Assembly: GCA_017999015.1 (NCBI GenBank)
Contig: JAGOBZ010000109.1
Location: forward strand, 1-9,152
From: Kiritimatiellia bacterium
GTDB taxonomy: Bacteria; Verrucomicrobiota; Kiritimatiellia; RFP12; UBA1067
Length of the DNA: 9,152 nucleotides
Reading direction: 5' to 3'
Position 1 is the stretch's first letter; each line of letters begins with the position of its first letter. The notes beneath the pieces are model-generated. The model made no database searches and had not been told where the DNA came from. It worked only from the letters and a program-made list of their open reading frames with translations. Below are positions 1-7,281 of this stretch, piece after piece. Made by a program: the position numbers and the translations under genes.

Positions 1-24
1 ATGAAGATGCCCGGCCACCAGTCC

Positions 25-54
25 TAATCTTAATCATAATCATAATCTTAATCG
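25..54. repeat. Five tandem TAATC[T/A/G] hexamers
   Basis: Five consecutive 6-bp units read TAATCT, TAATCA, TAATCA, TAATCT and TAATCG. Only the last base of each unit varies. The tract lies outside any recognised gene and contrasts with the GC-rich surroundings. It resembles in style the T/A/C-rich tract near 7510-7535, which is built on CCTAACT and CCTAAAT units. Function is unknown. It could be a slippage-prone microsatellite or the edge of a dispersed intergenic repeat. Confidence 0.75.
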
Positions 55-112
55 TCCCCACAAACGGAGTTCTGACGTAATGAGTCAAATTTAAGATGCG
101 TCGGCCCTGCGG

Positions 113-136
113 GAGGGCAAGCGTCCGCTTGCCCTC
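113..136. repeat. Perfect 11-bp GC-rich inverted repeat (hairpin)
   Basis: GAGGGCAAGCG at 113-123 and CGCTTGCCCTC at 126-136 are exact reverse complements separated by two bases (TC). The outer loop pairs would open in a real hairpin. No T-run follows on either strand, so it is a poor intrinsic terminator. It lies about 50 bp before the prepilin peptidase gene and overlaps that gene's candidate -35 box. It could be a dispersed REP-like intergenic repeat, the end of an upstream transcript, or a regulatory structure. The sequence alone does not decide. Confidence 0.75.
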
Positions 137-158
137 GGGTCCCAGGTTGAGATATGAT
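129..158 (+). promoter_or_regulatory. Candidate promoter of the prepilin peptidase gene
   Basis: TTGCCC at 129-134 and TATGAT at 153-158 are separated by 18 bases, a sigma-70-like arrangement with a good -10 and a partial -35. Transcription would begin near 164-166, leaving about 20 bases of untranslated leader. The ATG at 187 has no clear Shine-Dalgarno sequence, only a T-rich run. The -35 falls inside the right arm of the hairpin at 113-136. This is a match to consensus only. Confidence 0.3.
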
Positions 159-186
159 GGCCAAAACTTAATCGACTGTTTTTCTT

Positions 187-1041
187 ATGAGCAACTCAGA
201 CCTTCTCTTCTTCCAGTTTCTCGCCGCCGGTTTTGCCACCCTGTTCGGAGCCTGTGTCGGCAGCTTCCTGAACGTCTGCATCCACCGTATCCCGCGCGAC
301 GAGTCGGTGATCGCGCCGCGTTCGCACTGTCCTCATTGCAACACGCTGATTCCGTGGTATCTCAACATCCCGGTATTGAGCTGGCTCTGCCTGCGCGGCC
401 GGTGTGCCGCCTGCAAGGGGCCGATCGCCTTCCGCTACACTTTGGTGGAGTTGTTGACCGGCATGCTCTTTTTGGCGGTCTTCATGAAATGGGCTGCGCC
501 GGCCGCGATGCACATGCCGCCGATCTCGCAGCCTTTGATCATCCCGGTCTACTGGCTCTTTCTCGCGGGTCTGGTGCTCGGGACGTTCGTGGACTTTGAA
601 CACTTCATCATCCCGGATTCTGTCACGGTCGGCGGCATGGCGGCAGGCCCCCTGTTGAGCGCTCTGGTCCCGGCCCTGCACGGCCAGACCCTCTGGTGGC
701 AGGGCCTGCGCAGTTCGGGTATTGGTCTGTTCGTCGGTTTCAGCCTGCTGTACGCGGTCGGATGGATCGGTACGCGCGCCTTCAAGAAGGAAGCCATGGG
801 TTTCGGCGACGTGAAGCTGATGGGCGCGATCGGCGCCTTTCTGGGATGGAAGGCTGTGCTCTTTACGATTTTCGCCTCGTCGTTGCTCGGCAGCGTTGCC
901 GGGCTCCTGCTGATCGCCTTTGGGGGGGTCAGGCTGCAGAGCCGCATTCCCTTCGGCCCGTACCTCTCGCTGGCCGCCGCCATCTGGCTTTTTTGGGGAG
1001 AGACGCTCCTCGGCCTGTACGTCAACCTGCTGCGGCCCTGA
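187..1041 (+). CDS. pilD: Prepilin peptidase (type IV leader peptidase, A24 family)
   Basis: This 284-residue polytopic inner-membrane aspartic protease would cleave the leader of type IV prepilins and pseudopilins after the glycine. Full-length family members also N-methylate the new N-terminus. The N-terminal domain (about residues 15-80) has GSFLNVCIHRIP and the paired cysteine motifs CPHC (48-51) and CAAC (73-76) of full-length, methylase-containing enzymes. The two catalytic aspartates of the A24 family are visible: Asp136 in GTFVDFEHFIIPD and Asp208 in the GFGD motif (205-208), which is followed by VKLMGAIGAFLGW. About seven or eight hydrophobic segments are spread along the chain. The length is normal for the family. 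ATG 187 is the only sensible start; it lacks an obvious ribosome binding site. No pilin or secretion gene is next to it, so its substrates lie elsewhere. A phosphoribosyltransferase gene follows 31 bp downstream. Confidence 0.95.
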   Translation: MSNSDLLFFQFLAAGFATLFGACVGSFLNVCIHRIPRDESVIAPRSHCPHCNTLIPWYLNIPVLSWLCLRGRCAACKGPIAFRYTLVELLTGMLFLAVFMKWAAPAAMHMPPISQPLIIPVYWLFLAGLVLGTFVDFEHFIIPDSVTVGGMAAGPLLSALVPALHGQTLWWQGLRSSGIGLFVGFSLLYAVGWIGTRAFKKEAMGFGDVKLMGAIGAFLGWKAVLFTIFASSLLGSVAGLLLIAFGGVRLQSRIPFGPYLSLAAAIWLFWGETLLGLYVNLLRP

Positions 1042-1060
1042 ACGGCACGCGGTGCCGCAT

Positions 1061-1066
1061 AAGGAG
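1061..1066 (+). promoter_or_regulatory. Ribosome binding site AAGGAG fixing the start at 1073
   Basis: AAGGAG lies six bases before ATG 1073. The reading frame is open further upstream, into the prepilin peptidase gene (to about 920). This strong site and the family match, which begins at MSDKVYVSAN, select 1073 as the start. Confidence 0.8.
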
Positions 1067-1072
1067 ATCGGC

Positions 1073-1663
1073 ATGTCCGACAAAGTGTACGTCTCAGCGA
1101 ACGACTACCTGCGCGACAGCTTCCGGTTGGCGCGCATGATCCTTGACTCCGGCTGGCTGCCCGATGATTTGATCGTGCTCTGGCGTGGCGGTGCGCCGGT
1201 CGGCGTGAGCATTCACGAGTTTCTCTACTACCACGGCCTGCGGCCGCGCCACCGCGTGCTGAAGTGCCAGTCTTACACCGGCATTCAGGCGCGTGAACAC
1301 ACGGTCACTTTTGAAAACGCGGACAGCATTTTTCTTTCGCTCCAGGCCGGCTCGCGTGTGCTGGTGATCGATGACGTCTTCGACACCGGCGGCACCGCGG
1401 GCGCGGTTTTCGAGCGCCTGCGGCCCTGCGGCGTCGAAGCCCGGATCGCCACCGTGTACTGGAAACCCAACGCCAACCAGACCGCCCTGAAACCCGACTA
1501 CTACGTGCGCGAGACCGATCAATGGATCGTCTTTCCGCACGAACTGGACGGCCTGACACCGGATGAGGTCAGGCAGAAGGACCCGGTGCTTTTCGGCCTG
1601 CTCAATCCACATACATCGGCGGCGGGGCGGCCCGCTCGAAGCGGCCAGCAGGATCGGTCCTGA
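1073..1663 (+). CDS. Phosphoribosyltransferase, hypoxanthine phosphoribosyltransferase-like
   Basis: This 196-residue cytoplasmic protein has the type I phosphoribosyltransferase fold. Such enzymes join PRPP and a purine base to give a nucleotide and pyrophosphate. The PRPP-binding signature VLVIDDVFDTGGTA is at 96-109, with the paired acidic residues Asp100 and Asp101. An earlier LWRGG loop (36-40) matches the pyrophosphate-binding region of xanthine/hypoxanthine-type enzymes. The segments YTG (68-70) and PDYYVRETDQWIVFPHELDG (141-160) are typical of bacterial proteins annotated as hypoxanthine phosphoribosyltransferase. The exact base is not readable from sequence, so salvage of hypoxanthine, guanine or xanthine is inferred. 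It probably shares a transcript with the prepilin peptidase gene (31 bp upstream). The family core seems to end near LFGLL (173-177). The last roughly 20 residues are encoded in DNA that also encodes, on the other strand, the C-terminus of the RodZ-like protein. Confidence 0.85.
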   Translation: MSDKVYVSANDYLRDSFRLARMILDSGWLPDDLIVLWRGGAPVGVSIHEFLYYHGLRPRHRVLKCQSYTGIQAREHTVTFENADSIFLSLQAGSRVLVIDDVFDTGGTAGAVFERLRPCGVEARIATVYWKPNANQTALKPDYYVRETDQWIVFPHELDGLTPDEVRQKDPVLFGLLNPHTSAAGRPARSGQQDRS

Positions 1664-2648
1664 CATCGGCGCCGGTGAGTTTGAACAGCAGCGTGATGCC
1701 GGCCGCCATCAGCACGATCATCAGCACCCCGAGGCCGCCAAACACCCACGCCTGCCGAGGCACGCGCAAAAGCGGCAGCCTGCGTTCAACCCCGTCTTTG
1801 AGCCGGGAAATCCCGTCCAGAAACGTTTCCATACGCGCATGGCGGCGTGCGTGCACCTCTTCATCCTCCAGTGCGGGCAGATCGTCGCGGTCCATCCTGC
1901 CGCCGATCTGGAAAATCGGCAGTTTGCCCTTGCGCGCCACAGACCCCCTGGTTTCGGTATGCGCGTGCTCCGTTTCGGCCAAGGGTTCGGGCGTCTCATC
2001 GCGATCCGGTTGAGAGGTGCCAGAAGCCGCGCGGAAGAGATCCAGATCATCAGTCTCGTCATACGCCAACTCCGGCTCGACCACCAGCGCCGGCCGGAAA
2101 TCTTTTTTGGTATCAGGCGCGCGCTCGGCCTCTGGCGGCGGAGTCACGCGCACGCGCGGCGGCACCGGCGCTGCGCCTGACGGCTCATCCGCCACGCGCA
2201 GCTCCGCCCCTTCCGGCGGGGGAGCTTCCGGGCGTTCGGCATCATCCGGCATCGCTACGGAGCGCACCGCGGGACGCGGCTGCACCGGCTGGCGCAGCGG
2301 TGCGCGGACGACCGCCGCCGGCTCACTTACGGTGTGCGCCGACGGCTGCGGTACGGGCACCGCAGCGGGTTCGGCGGCCGGCGTGACGTTCTTTGTCAAC
2401 ACGGTCGGTGCGCGCGCCCCGCTGTAGAGATTCATGAAATCGTTGACCAGCGGTTCGGGGTCAAGCTCCAGCAATTCGGCATACAGCTTGACGAAACCTC
2501 GGCCGTAGATCGGCGCGGCGATGCGGCGGAAATCCTCCTTCTCAAGTCCCTCGACCACCTGCACCAGCATATGCGTGCTTTCGGCCACATCCGACGGCGT
2601 CAGCCCCTTTTGCACGCGCGCGTTGCGCAAGATCTCACCAAATGCCAT
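1602..2648 (-). CDS. RodZ-like helix-turn-helix membrane protein
   Basis: This 348-residue protein starts with a Cro/RodZ-type helix-turn-helix domain (about residues 3-72, FGEILRNARVQKGLTPSDVA onward, with PIYGRGFVKLYAELLELDP typical of RodZ). A long low-complexity Pro/Ala/Glu/Arg-rich linker follows (about 75-295). One transmembrane helix (about 300-322) and a tail of only about 26 residues end the protein. RodZ couples the MreB cytoskeleton to the peptidoglycan elongation machinery; its helix-turn-helix binds MreB rather than acting as a normal repressor. Unlike E. coli RodZ, there is no room for the periplasmic beta domain (DUF4115). ATG 2648 follows a GAGGTGAG ribosome binding site. The gene is last in a leftward operon, 19 bp after ftsK. 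Its 3' end overlaps the convergent phosphoribosyltransferase gene by 62 bp. A RodZ-type domain is well supported; a RodZ cell-shape role is inferred, and a membrane-tethered regulator is the alternative. Confidence 0.85.
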   Translation of the reverse strand: MAFGEILRNARVQKGLTPSDVAESTHMLVQVVEGLEKEDFRRIAAPIYGRGFVKLYAELLELDPEPLVNDFMNLYSGARAPTVLTKNVTPAAEPAAVPVPQPSAHTVSEPAAVVRAPLRQPVQPRPAVRSVAMPDDAERPEAPPPEGAELRVADEPSGAAPVPPRVRVTPPPEAERAPDTKKDFRPALVVEPELAYDETDDLDLFRAASGTSQPDRDETPEPLAETEHAHTETRGSVARKGKLPIFQIGGRMDRDDLPALEDEEVHARRHARMETFLDGISRLKDGVERRLPLLRVPRQAWVFGGLGVLMIVLMAAGITLLFKLTGADVRTDPAGRFERAAPPPMYVD

Positions 2649-2667
2649 CGCTCACCTCACCGTTACG

Positions 2668-5346
2668 TTACACCGGATCATCCGGGCTGCCCTCCCCTGC
2701 CGCCGCATCATCGGCCGCCGCGGCAGCTTGATCCGCAAAGGGAGTATTGGAAGGGATTTCATGATCCAAGTCAACCAGGATCTCACGCGTGCCGGAGCCG
2801 ACCTGCGGTCCGACAATCCCGCGTTCCTCCAGCTTGTCCATCAATCGCGCGGCGCGCGTGTAGCCGATACCCAGGCGGCGTTGCAGCATCGTCGTCGACG
2901 CACGGCGCGTCATGCGGATCACTTCCAGCGCGTTGGGCATCAGAGTGTCCTCATCGTCGCCGCCGCCCCCAGCCTCCGCGCCGGGCTCGTCCGCACTGTC
3001 CTCTTCAGTCTCGTCAGACATGGCGTCATCAGGATCGATCTCCTTGATCTTGTCGAGCCGTCCGATCAGCGCCTGATCGTAACAAGGCCGGCAATGCGCC
3101 TTGACGAAATCGACGACGCGTCCGATCTCCTCGTCGCTGACCCACGCGCCCTGCGCGCGCATGAGCTGCGAGCCTTCGCGCAAGAAAAGCATGTCACCTT
3201 TGCCGATCAGCTCCTCGGCCCCAGGATTATCGAGGATGGTTCGGCTGTCATTGGATTGCGAGACTTTGAAAGCGATGCGTCCGGGCACATTGGCTTTGAT
3301 GGTGCCTGTAATGACATCCACCGACGGCCGCTGTGTCGCCAGAATCAGGTGGATGCCGACCGCGCGCGAGAGCGAGGTGAGACGGCTGATGGCCGGCTCG
3401 ACCTCCTTGCCCACCGCCGCCATGATGTCGGCCACCTCGTCGACGACGATCACGATGTACGGCAGGCGCTCGGGGGTGTCGTCCGGCCCCGCGTCGGCGG
3501 GGCCTTCATCGCCGAACAACTCCTCCTGCTTCACGACCTGGCGGTTGTTGAAAGCCACGATGTTACGGCAGCCGACCTTCTGGAAGAGCCTGTAACGTTT
3601 CTCCATCTCCATGATCGCCCAGCGCAGGCCGAAGGCTACTTTTTTGGGATCGTTGATCACCGGCACCAGCAGGTGCGGCAGGTCGTTATAACAGGTGAAC
3701 TCCACGCGTTTGGGATCGACCAAGATCAAACGCAGTTGCTCAGGCGTGCGACTCATCAAAAAGCCGTTCAGGATCGCGTTCAGGCAGACGCTCTTACCCG
3801 AGCCTGTGGCACCGGCCACCAGCAGGTGCGGCGCTTTGGCGAGGTCATAGATCAGGTCGTTGCCGGCCACGTCCTTGCCCAGCGCCAGCGGGATCTCGCA
3901 GGTGCTGCGGTGCCACGCCTCGCCCTCCACGATTTCGCGGAAGGTCACCGGACAGGCGCGCCGGTTGGGGATTTCGACGCCCACCGCGTTTTTGCCGGGG
4001 ATCGGCGCCAGCACGCGCAGGCTGCGTGCCTCAAGCGCCATCTGCAAGTTGGCGGTCAGGTTGGCGATTTTTTCTACTTTGATGTTCGGTGCCGGCCGCA
4101 ACTCGTACTGCGTGACAACCGGCCCGGGCGTCGTGCCGACGACCTCAACCGGCACACTGAACTGGCGCAGCGTCTCGACCAAAATGTCGGCGGTTTTGTC
4201 GATGTCGCCGTGGTCAGCCGACCCCTTGGGAATCGGATTCAGCAGTGAAACCGGAGGCAAAGGATACGCTTCGGGCGGCGGCGGAGGCGGCACGCTCGCC
4301 ACTGTCGGACGGGCGGCGACGGCGGGTTTCGCGGCTGCCGGCACGGCAGCCAATGAGGCGGCCGGCGCAGGTTCTGCGACCGGCTGCGCGGCAGCCGGTT
4401 GCGCGGCGAGCGCGCGTTGGCGCTCGCGTTCAGCGGCGGCGGCCTGCTTGGCCGCCTCGATGCGTTGGCGCAACCGTTCGGCGGCAGGGCTTTCCCCGAG
4501 CCGCGGTTCTCTGGACAAAGCGCGTGCCTCTTCGCGCTGTCGCGCCAGTGCGGCATGCGCCTCCTCTTTACGCTTGCGTTCCTCCGCGCGTTCGGCCTGC
4601 ACCCGCTCCCGTTCAGCCGCGCGCGCCAGCCGCGCCTCTTCCTTGGCCTTGCGCGCGGCCTCCTTGATCGACAACCGTTTCTGGCGCTCGCGCTCGCGCG
4701 GGGTCAGCCCGTCACCCGGACCGGCCTCCTCCGTGTCCACCGCAGCCTGCCGCGACTCCCACCATCCGGTCAAACGCCCGAGCCCGTCAAAGAGTGTCCG
4801 CAGCCCGACAGCCATCAGCAAGGCGAAGAGCATGATGCTGGCCATCAGCATGCCGCCACCCACCGGACTGAACCAACGCGCCAAAAGGCGGGTCATCAGC
4901 CAGTAGCCGATCATGCCGCCGGCATTGGGCTTCATATTGAGACGATCCAGCGCACCCTCAAAAAGTGTTGCGCTGCCCAGTTGCACCAAACAGCAAAGCG
5001 CCACGACAAACAGCAGCATCCAGAAGACACGCCGCCCCACGCGCACAATCCGGCCATACAGCAACAGCCCGCTGAAGACCAACGCAAAGAAGGGCACGAC
5101 CCAAACCGTCAGCCCCATGACGCTGTACCCGATAAAAGCCGACCATGCCCCTACCAGTCCGATCAGGTTGGCCGGCGGCGAGAGCGGCGGCGCATTCAGC
5201 CACGCGATATCGCGCCAGTTGTAGGTCACAAGACTGAGCAAGGGAAATAAAATGATCGGGAAGAGCAGCACGCCGATGACGCGCCGATAACGCCTGCGCT
5301 CCAGCTCGAGCCTGTCACTCCCGGAATCTTTGCTTTTGGCATCCAT
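2668..5346 (-). CDS. ftsK: DNA translocase FtsK/SpoIIIE
   Basis: This 892-residue septum-located, ATP-driven double-stranded DNA pump clears and sorts chromosome termini during division and activates dimer resolution. Four or five transmembrane segments fall at about 23-42, 61-98, 107-128 and 164-186. An Arg/Glu/Ala-rich, probably coiled-coil linker (about 205-375) leads into an Ala/Pro-rich stretch ending in a run of prolines (about 385-440). The motor has Walker A GATGSGKS (512-519) and Walker B IVIVVDEVADIM with Asp636-Glu637. RLTSLSRAVGIHLILATQRP follows and is diagnostic of FtsK. A short acidic insert (EELFGDEGPADAGPDDTPE) precedes Walker B. The C-terminal winged-helix gamma domain (about 806-850, ASTTMLQRRLGIGYTRAARLMDKLEERGIVGP) would read KOPS-like polar sequences. 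ATG 5346 is chosen because the membrane domain begins properly there and the upstream cdaR gene ends at 5358. The open frame continuing to 5598 runs antisense-like through cdaR. The ribosome binding site is weak. Confidence 0.97.
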   Translation of the reverse strand: MDAKSKDSGSDRLELERRRYRRVIGVLLFPIILFPLLSLVTYNWRDIAWLNAPPLSPPANLIGLVGAWSAFIGYSVMGLTVWVVPFFALVFSGLLLYGRIVRVGRRVFWMLLFVVALCCLVQLGSATLFEGALDRLNMKPNAGGMIGYWLMTRLLARWFSPVGGGMLMASIMLFALLMAVGLRTLFDGLGRLTGWWESRQAAVDTEEAGPGDGLTPRERERQKRLSIKEAARKAKEEARLARAAERERVQAERAEERKRKEEAHAALARQREEARALSREPRLGESPAAERLRQRIEAAKQAAAAERERQRALAAQPAAAQPVAEPAPAASLAAVPAAAKPAVAARPTVASVPPPPPPEAYPLPPVSLLNPIPKGSADHGDIDKTADILVETLRQFSVPVEVVGTTPGPVVTQYELRPAPNIKVEKIANLTANLQMALEARSLRVLAPIPGKNAVGVEIPNRRACPVTFREIVEGEAWHRSTCEIPLALGKDVAGNDLIYDLAKAPHLLVAGATGSGKSVCLNAILNGFLMSRTPEQLRLILVDPKRVEFTCYNDLPHLLVPVINDPKKVAFGLRWAIMEMEKRYRLFQKVGCRNIVAFNNRQVVKQEELFGDEGPADAGPDDTPERLPYIVIVVDEVADIMAAVGKEVEPAISRLTSLSRAVGIHLILATQRPSVDVITGTIKANVPGRIAFKVSQSNDSRTILDNPGAEELIGKGDMLFLREGSQLMRAQGAWVSDEEIGRVVDFVKAHCRPCYDQALIGRLDKIKEIDPDDAMSDETEEDSADEPGAEAGGGGDDEDTLMPNALEVIRMTRRASTTMLQRRLGIGYTRAARLMDKLEERGIVGPQVGSGTREILVDLDHEIPSNTPFADQAAAAADDAAAGEGSPDDPV

Positions 5347-5357
5347 GATAAAACAAC

Positions 5358-6374
5358 TTAACGCTCCCCGGACGGCGGCAAGGCCGGCCCGGCAGGGACT
5401 GGAATCAAACGGATCGCGGGCGGCAAGGCCTTGACCTCGTCCACGGCGATCCCCTGCTGCACATGCACGGTCACCGGCACGTCGTTGGTCGCCGAAAGCG
5501 TGGCCACCGGGATCGTGCCGTTCACCGAGGCGATGAGCTGCCCGAAGGTGATCGCCTTGATCACCTCGGAACGTCCGGTCACTTCGATATCGACCCAAGC
5601 GGGCTCGGCCAGCCAGCGGTTGGCGTCGCCCGGCGGCTGCACCACAACGACCGGCACGCGCTCCAGCCGGACCGTCGCCTTTTCGCTGATGATCAGCACG
5701 TTGACCACCATGTCGGAAGGCTCCACCACCGCGTTCACCGCCTCGCCCGGCGGATAGAGCCGCACGCGCGTGGCGAATGATTGCGAACGCCCCTCGACGT
5801 CGATCGCGTCGGTCTGGACCCGGACAGTCTCGACATTCAGCGGACTCAACACCCGGCGTGAACCTTTCACGACGGCGTTAGTCTGATCATAGACGAGTTG
5901 CACGCGTCCACGCGCTTTGCCTTGGACCACTGGCGGCGCGACTGCCACATTCAACGTCATCGGTACATCAAATTTGACGACCGCCACATTCGGATCAATC
6001 GCCACGACGCGAACGCCGCGCACACCGCGCAGGTTCGTGGAACGGATTTTCACCGCCACCGTGTCAAGCAGCGAACTGGTCTTCTGTTTGGGCCTTACCA
6101 CGCAGCTCATCTGGGCGCTATCGAGCTTGTTGACCTCGGAATAGGAACCCCGCAAGGTGATCTGCACCGCACGCGGCTCAACCGACTCGATCGCGGCCCC
6201 CATGCTGGCGGCATCGAAATCGGTCTCGACCGGAATCGTCACGACGCGCAAATGGCTGATCTCCGAGCGGATGGAGAAATGGATCAACACCGCGATGATC
6301 AACGAAAGCAGCTTCCAGTAGCCGTTCTTGACAAACATGATCTTGAGAACGGCCAGCCCCTGTTCGCGCGTCAT
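5358..6374 (-). CDS. cdaR: YbbR-domain protein, CdaA regulatory partner CdaR
   Basis: This 338-residue protein has a short cytoplasmic N-terminus and one transmembrane helix (about 22-36, LLSLIIAVLIHFSI). The rest is an extracytoplasmic region of beta-rich YbbR repeats. I count about three: one around RVVTIPVETDF to IESVEPRAVQITLRG, one around VPMTLNVAVAP to VRVQTDAIDVEG, and one around RVPVVVVQPPG to VDIEVTGRSEVI. CdaR proteins of Firmicutes bind and modulate the membrane diadenylate cyclase; the Bacillus protein is longer, with four repeats. ATG 6374 is preceded by AAAGGAG five bases upstream. It overlaps the cdaA stop codon by four bases (ATGA), a classical sign of translational coupling. 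A slightly longer in-frame start at 6398 lies upstream of that ribosome binding site and is less likely. The position directly after the cyclase gene is the strongest support for the CdaR assignment. Confidence 0.9.
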   Translation of the reverse strand: MTREQGLAVLKIMFVKNGYWKLLSLIIAVLIHFSIRSEISHLRVVTIPVETDFDAASMGAAIESVEPRAVQITLRGSYSEVNKLDSAQMSCVVRPKQKTSSLLDTVAVKIRSTNLRGVRGVRVVAIDPNVAVVKFDVPMTLNVAVAPPVVQGKARGRVQLVYDQTNAVVKGSRRVLSPLNVETVRVQTDAIDVEGRSQSFATRVRLYPPGEAVNAVVEPSDMVVNVLIISEKATVRLERVPVVVVQPPGDANRWLAEPAWVDIEVTGRSEVIKAITFGQLIASVNGTIPVATLSATNDVPVTVHVQQGIAVDEVKALPPAIRLIPVPAGPALPPSGER

Positions 6375-7222
6375 GGCGTCTCCTTTCCGACGTCCCAACG
6401 GGCCTTCAGCAACTTTGCGACATGCGTCATCAGCCAGTCGGTAAGCGTCAACGGGCTGCGGGTCTCATGCGGCATCGCTTTCTTTAACCAGCGCAACAAA
6501 ACCTTTTCGACTTTCTCGTCGCTGTAACGGTGCAAACGCCCATTGTGCGCGACGGATATCCTGCCGGTCTCCTCGGAGACCACCACGACCACCGCGTCAG
6601 TCTCTTCACTCAGTCCCACTGCCGCGCGGTGACGCATCCCGGAGGTCGCCAGTTCCCCTTGGTTTGAAACCGGGAAAAGACAGTGCGCGGCCGCAATGCG
6701 CCCGTCCCTCAGAATGATTCCGCCGTCATGCAAAGGCAGCGGCGGCGTGAAGACGGAGACCAGCAATTCGTGGCTGACCAGCGCGTTCAGTTTCACCCCG
6801 GAATCCTCGTAGCTGCACAGCGAGATGCCCCGTTCGACCGCGACCAGCGCACCGATACGCGCCCGCGCCAGATAAGCGACCGCTTGACAGAGCTTTTCCG
6901 GCGCCGCGGGCTCACGCAAAATATATGGCCGACCGAACAGACGTTGCCCGCCCACCAATGCGAGCATTCGCCGAATCTCCTGCTGGAACACCACCACCAT
7001 GCTCAGCGCCAAATAAATCAACAGAAAATAAACCACCCTGGCCAACACGTCAAAACGGAACAGATACGTGAACAGCAACAGGGAGACCACCAGCAGGCAA
7101 AACCCCAGCAAAACCTGAGCATTGCGCGTGCCCCTCACGAAACGGATGAGGGCGTAGATCCCGACATAGAGAATCAGGATCTGCATCACATCATTGAAAC
7201 CAATCTGAAGTCCGCCTAACAT
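6371..7222 (-). CDS. cdaA: Membrane diadenylate cyclase CdaA/DacA
   Basis: This enzyme condenses two ATP into cyclic di-AMP, a second messenger controlling potassium and osmolyte balance and wall homeostasis. It has 283 residues from ATG 7222. Three transmembrane helices lie at about 13-29, 36-54 and 59-79, followed by FQQEIRRML, the usual CdaA link. The DisA_N catalytic domain follows at about 105-235, with LHDGGIIL (Asp166) and GMRHRAAVGLSEETDA (RHR at 197-199) and VSEETGRISVAHNG. The usual motif is DGA; here it is DGG, a conservative change. The start is uncertain. TTG 7267 would add 15 residues (including WPLIWHTLP), and neither start has a good ribosome binding site. I chose the ATG because it gives a normal length before the first helix. 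It is first of four leftward genes, coupled to cdaR by a 4-bp overlap. No glmM gene follows, unlike in Firmicutes. Confidence 0.93.
   Translation of the reverse strand: MLGGLQIGFNDVMQILILYVGIYALIRFVRGTRNAQVLLGFCLLVVSLLLFTYLFRFDVLARVVYFLLIYLALSMVVVFQQEIRRMLALVGGQRLFGRPYILREPAAPEKLCQAVAYLARARIGALVAVERGISLCSYEDSGVKLNALVSHELLVSVFTPPLPLHDGGIILRDGRIAAAHCLFPVSNQGELATSGMRHRAAVGLSEETDAVVVVVSEETGRISVAHNGRLHRYSDEKVEKVLLRWLKKAMPHETRSPLTLTDWLMTHVAKLLKARWDVGKETP
6380..6386 (-). promoter_or_regulatory. Ribosome binding site AAAGGAG for cdaR
   Basis: AAAGGAG on the minus strand lies five bases before ATG 6374 and inside the last codons of cdaA. It selects 6374 over the in-frame upstream start at 6398 and shows that cdaR is translated from within the cdaA transcript. 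Confidence 0.75.
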
Positions 7223-7281
7223 GTCAGGGAGAGTGTGCCAAATTAACGGCCAAGGGAAAAGCCGCAATGTTGAAAAGCCCG

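Larger units (their letters stand above)
1..186. other. Intergenic leader with repeats, no gene supported
   Basis: I see no supportable gene here. In the first frame an open stretch ends at a TAA at 25-27, so the tail of an upstream gene is possible, but only eight codons are visible and nothing identifies it. The stretch holds a tandem of TAATC-type hexamers (25-54), a GC-rich perfect hairpin (113-136) and a weak promoter-like pair before the prepilin peptidase gene. It is AT-rich up to about 100 and GC-rich after that, unlike the uniformly GC-rich coding DNA that follows. Confidence 0.6.

Noticed and set aside
113..136. Intrinsic terminator at the hairpin
   Set aside because: No T-run follows the stem on either strand.
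196..1083. 295-codon open frame on the minus strand opposite the prepilin peptidase gene
   Set aside because: Highly charged, low-complexity product with no domain; antisense shadow of a well-supported gene.
2521..4248. 575-codon open frame on the plus strand opposite ftsK
   Set aside because: It is antisense to the conserved FtsK motor, contains no recognisable domain, and is explained by strong GC bias at third positions of the real gene.
5347..5598. Longer FtsK start at 5598
   Set aside because: The added residues overlap the coding sequence of cdaR in another frame and are not FtsK-like; ATG 5346 starts just before the first membrane helix.
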